From assembly GCF_030167915.1 (NCBI RefSeq), contig NZ_JARGNB010000002.1, positions 248,001 to 312,000 of the forward strand: a DNA stretch of 64,000 nt, written 5' to 3'. Positions 62,625 through 64,000 of this stretch are shown here, in pieces; position 1 is the first letter of the stretch, and each line of letters starts with the position of its first letter. The translations under genes were made by a program, and so were the position numbers. The notes beneath the pieces are model-generated. The model was not told the origin of the DNA. It ran no database searches and saw only the letters and a list, made by a program, of their open reading frames with translations. This DNA comes from Aquabacterium humicola (lineage in GTDB: Bacteria; Pseudomonadota; Gammaproteobacteria; Burkholderiales; Burkholderiaceae_C).

Positions 62625-63971
62625 ATGGACCGTCTTCCGTTGCGCACGCTCGGCGCGTGCGCCGCGCTGCTGATCGGCGTGACCGTCGGCCCGGTCTTCG
62701 CCAGCGGCGCGCTCGCCTGGCTGCTCACCTTGAGCGTCAGCGCCGCGCTGACGCTGCTGGCCTGGCTGCTGCTCGACTGGTGGTCGCTGCGCAAGCTGGC
62801 GCGCTGGGTCGCCGCCGGCGACGACCGCGAGGCGCCACGCGGCTCGGGCCCGGTCGGCGAGCTCGGCTACCGCATCGAGCGGGCGATGCGCGCGCTGGCG
62901 GGCCGCACGCTGGCCGAGCAGCGCCGGCTGGCGCAGTTCCTGTCGGCGATCGAGGCGTCGCCGAACGGCGTGCTGCTGCTCGACGCGCAGGACCACATCC
63001 AGTGGCTCAACGGCGTGGCCGCGCAGCACTTCGGGCTCGACGGTCTGCGCGACCGCGAGCAGCGCATCACCAACCTCGTGCGCTCGCCCGACTTCGTCGC
63101 CCACCTGCAGTCCGGCCGCTTCGACGACAGCATCACCTTCCCCAGCCCGCAGGGCGACGCGCTGCTGCACGTGCTGGTGCGGCGCTACGGCGAGGACTCC
63201 AAGCTGGTGCTGTCGCAGGACATCACCGAACGCGAGCGCAGCGACACGATGCGGCGCGACTTCGTCGCCAACGTTTCGCACGAGATCCGCAGCCCGCTGA
63301 CGGTGCTGGCCGGCTTCGTCGAGACGCTGGCCACGCTGCCGCTGACCGAGGCCGAACGCAGCCGCGTGCTGGTGCTGATGCAGCAGCAGACCCAGCGCAT
63401 GCAGAACCTGGTGACCGACCTGCTCGCGCTGGCGCGGCTGGAAGCCGCGCCGCGCCCGCCGGCCGACGCCTGGGTCGACGTGGCGGCGCTTCTGAAGCAC
63501 GTCGAGAGCGATGCGATGGCCAGCGACGGCGGCCGCCACGCGCTGGAGGTCGACTTCGGCGGCGGCGGCGCGGTCAACGGCGACGAGACCGAGCTCTTCA
63601 GCGCGGTGTGGAACCTGGTGAGCAACGCGCTGCGCTACACGCCGCAAGGCGGCCAGGTGCGCGTGGCCTTCGTGCGGCGCGAGGACGGCAGCGCGGAGTT
63701 CAGCGTCGCCGATTCGGGCGTCGGCATCGCGAAGGAGCACATCCCGCGGCTGACCGAACGTTTCTACCGCATCGACTCCAGCCGCTCGCGCGAGACCGGC
63801 GGCACCGGACTCGGGCTGGCGATCGTCAAGCACGTCGTGCAGCGCCACGGCGGCACGCTGCAGGTCGACAGCGTGCCCGGCAAGGGCTCGACCTTTCGCA
63901 TCCTGCTGCCGGCGCAGCGCGTGCGCGCGCCGCTGGCAGAGACGGCAGTGCCGTCGCGCGCGTTGTCGTAG
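62625..63971 (+). CDS. phoR: phosphate regulon sensor histidine kinase PhoR
   Basis: A 448-residue kinase with two N-terminal helices, a PAS-like domain and the H-box FVANVSHEIRSPLTVL, followed by ATPase boxes NLVSNALRYTP and GGTGLGLAIVKHVV. A GTG six bases earlier overlaps the phoB region and is an alternative start. Confidence 0.96.
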   Translation: MDRLPLRTLGACAALLIGVTVGPVFASGALAWLLTLSVSAALTLLAWLLLDWWSLRKLARWVAAGDDREAPRGSGPVGELGYRIERAMRALAGRTLAEQRRLAQFLSAIEASPNGVLLLDAQDHIQWLNGVAAQHFGLDGLRDREQRITNLVRSPDFVAHLQSGRFDDSITFPSPQGDALLHVLVRRYGEDSKLVLSQDITERERSDTMRRDFVANVSHEIRSPLTVLAGFVETLATLPLTEAERSRVLVLMQQQTQRMQNLVTDLLALARLEAAPRPPADAWVDVAALLKHVESDAMASDGGRHALEVDFGGGGAVNGDETELFSAVWNLVSNALRYTPQGGQVRVAFVRREDGSAEFSVADSGVGIAKEHIPRLTERFYRIDSSRSRETGGTGLGLAIVKHVVQRHGGTLQVDSVPGKGSTFRILLPAQRVRAPLAETAVPSRALS

Positions 63972-64000
63972 TCCTACGCATTTCATCGGCGCGTCTCGCG

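Noticed and set aside
1-64000. CRISPR arrays, insertion sequences, prophage genes or toxin-antitoxin pairs
   Set aside because: No regularly spaced direct repeats, transposase, integrase, phage structural or toxin-like genes were seen on either strand.

Overview
The window is about 64 kb of dense, very GC-rich bacterial chromosome. It reads as a betaproteobacterium of the order Burkholderiales, near the Rubrivivax/Methylibium/Comamonadaceae group. The pointers are the small families DUF1841 and DUF3460, orphan Bug-type binding proteins, the TamA/TamB and pstSCAB-phoU-phoB-phoR arrangements, and interspersed hairpin repeats of a kind I associate with that group. The placement is inferred from gene content, not measured. 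There are no insertion sequences, prophage genes or CRISPR arrays; most of the window is core chromosome with a few accessory genes.

Layout. 1-4.7 kb: an SDR epimerase, a protease-like PDZ protein, a rhomboid protease, tRNA-Leu, cysM, a Nudix hydrolase and a TusA-like protein. 4.8-11.2 kb: galU, a dehydrogenase-like protein, valS and the S41 protease ctpA. 11.4-27.4 kb: a diguanylate cyclase whose end runs into tRNA-Arg, the tamB-tamA-VWA operon, a second diguanylate cyclase, an S9 peptidase, a GNAT acetyltransferase, a MoxR ATPase, a two-heme cytochrome c and an HD-GYP protein. 27.5-36.7 kb: a peptide-type binding protein, DUF1841, a TSUP permease, kefC with its flavoprotein partner, a ParA-like ATPase, a MaoC hydratase, an atypical response regulator and a lipase-like protein. 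36.7-45.9 kb: a secreted protein of unknown family, scpA, DUF3460, a FecR-like / heme-sensor / Ser-Thr kinase cassette, a SulP transporter and a phosphoesterase. 45.9-57.1 kb: metG, two VOC proteins, a Bug protein, an AraC regulator, hemerythrin, a chemoreceptor, pirin, a TSUP permease and an RlmN/Cfr-type radical SAM protein. 57.1-64 kb: the complete Pho regulon core pstSCAB-phoU-phoB-phoR behind a clear PhoB box.

How the genes work together. The pst/pho block is one phosphate-sensing and uptake operon. VWA, TamA and TamB are translationally packed and probably co-expressed, tying a metal-binding VWA protein to outer-membrane assembly. Three c-di-GMP genes (two GGDEF, one HD-GYP) lie within 16 kb. 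The FecR-like, HAMP/heme and kinase genes look like one signalling unit crossing the envelope.

The most unusual items are three proteins that keep an enzyme or receiver fold but have lost catalytic residues (S1C protease, D-2-hydroxyacid dehydrogenase, response regulator); an interspersed repeat translated in frame inside the KefF-like protein; a lipase-like gene whose coding signal extends about 240 bases upstream of any canonical start; two oppositely oriented Pho boxes; and the FecR/heme/kinase cassette.
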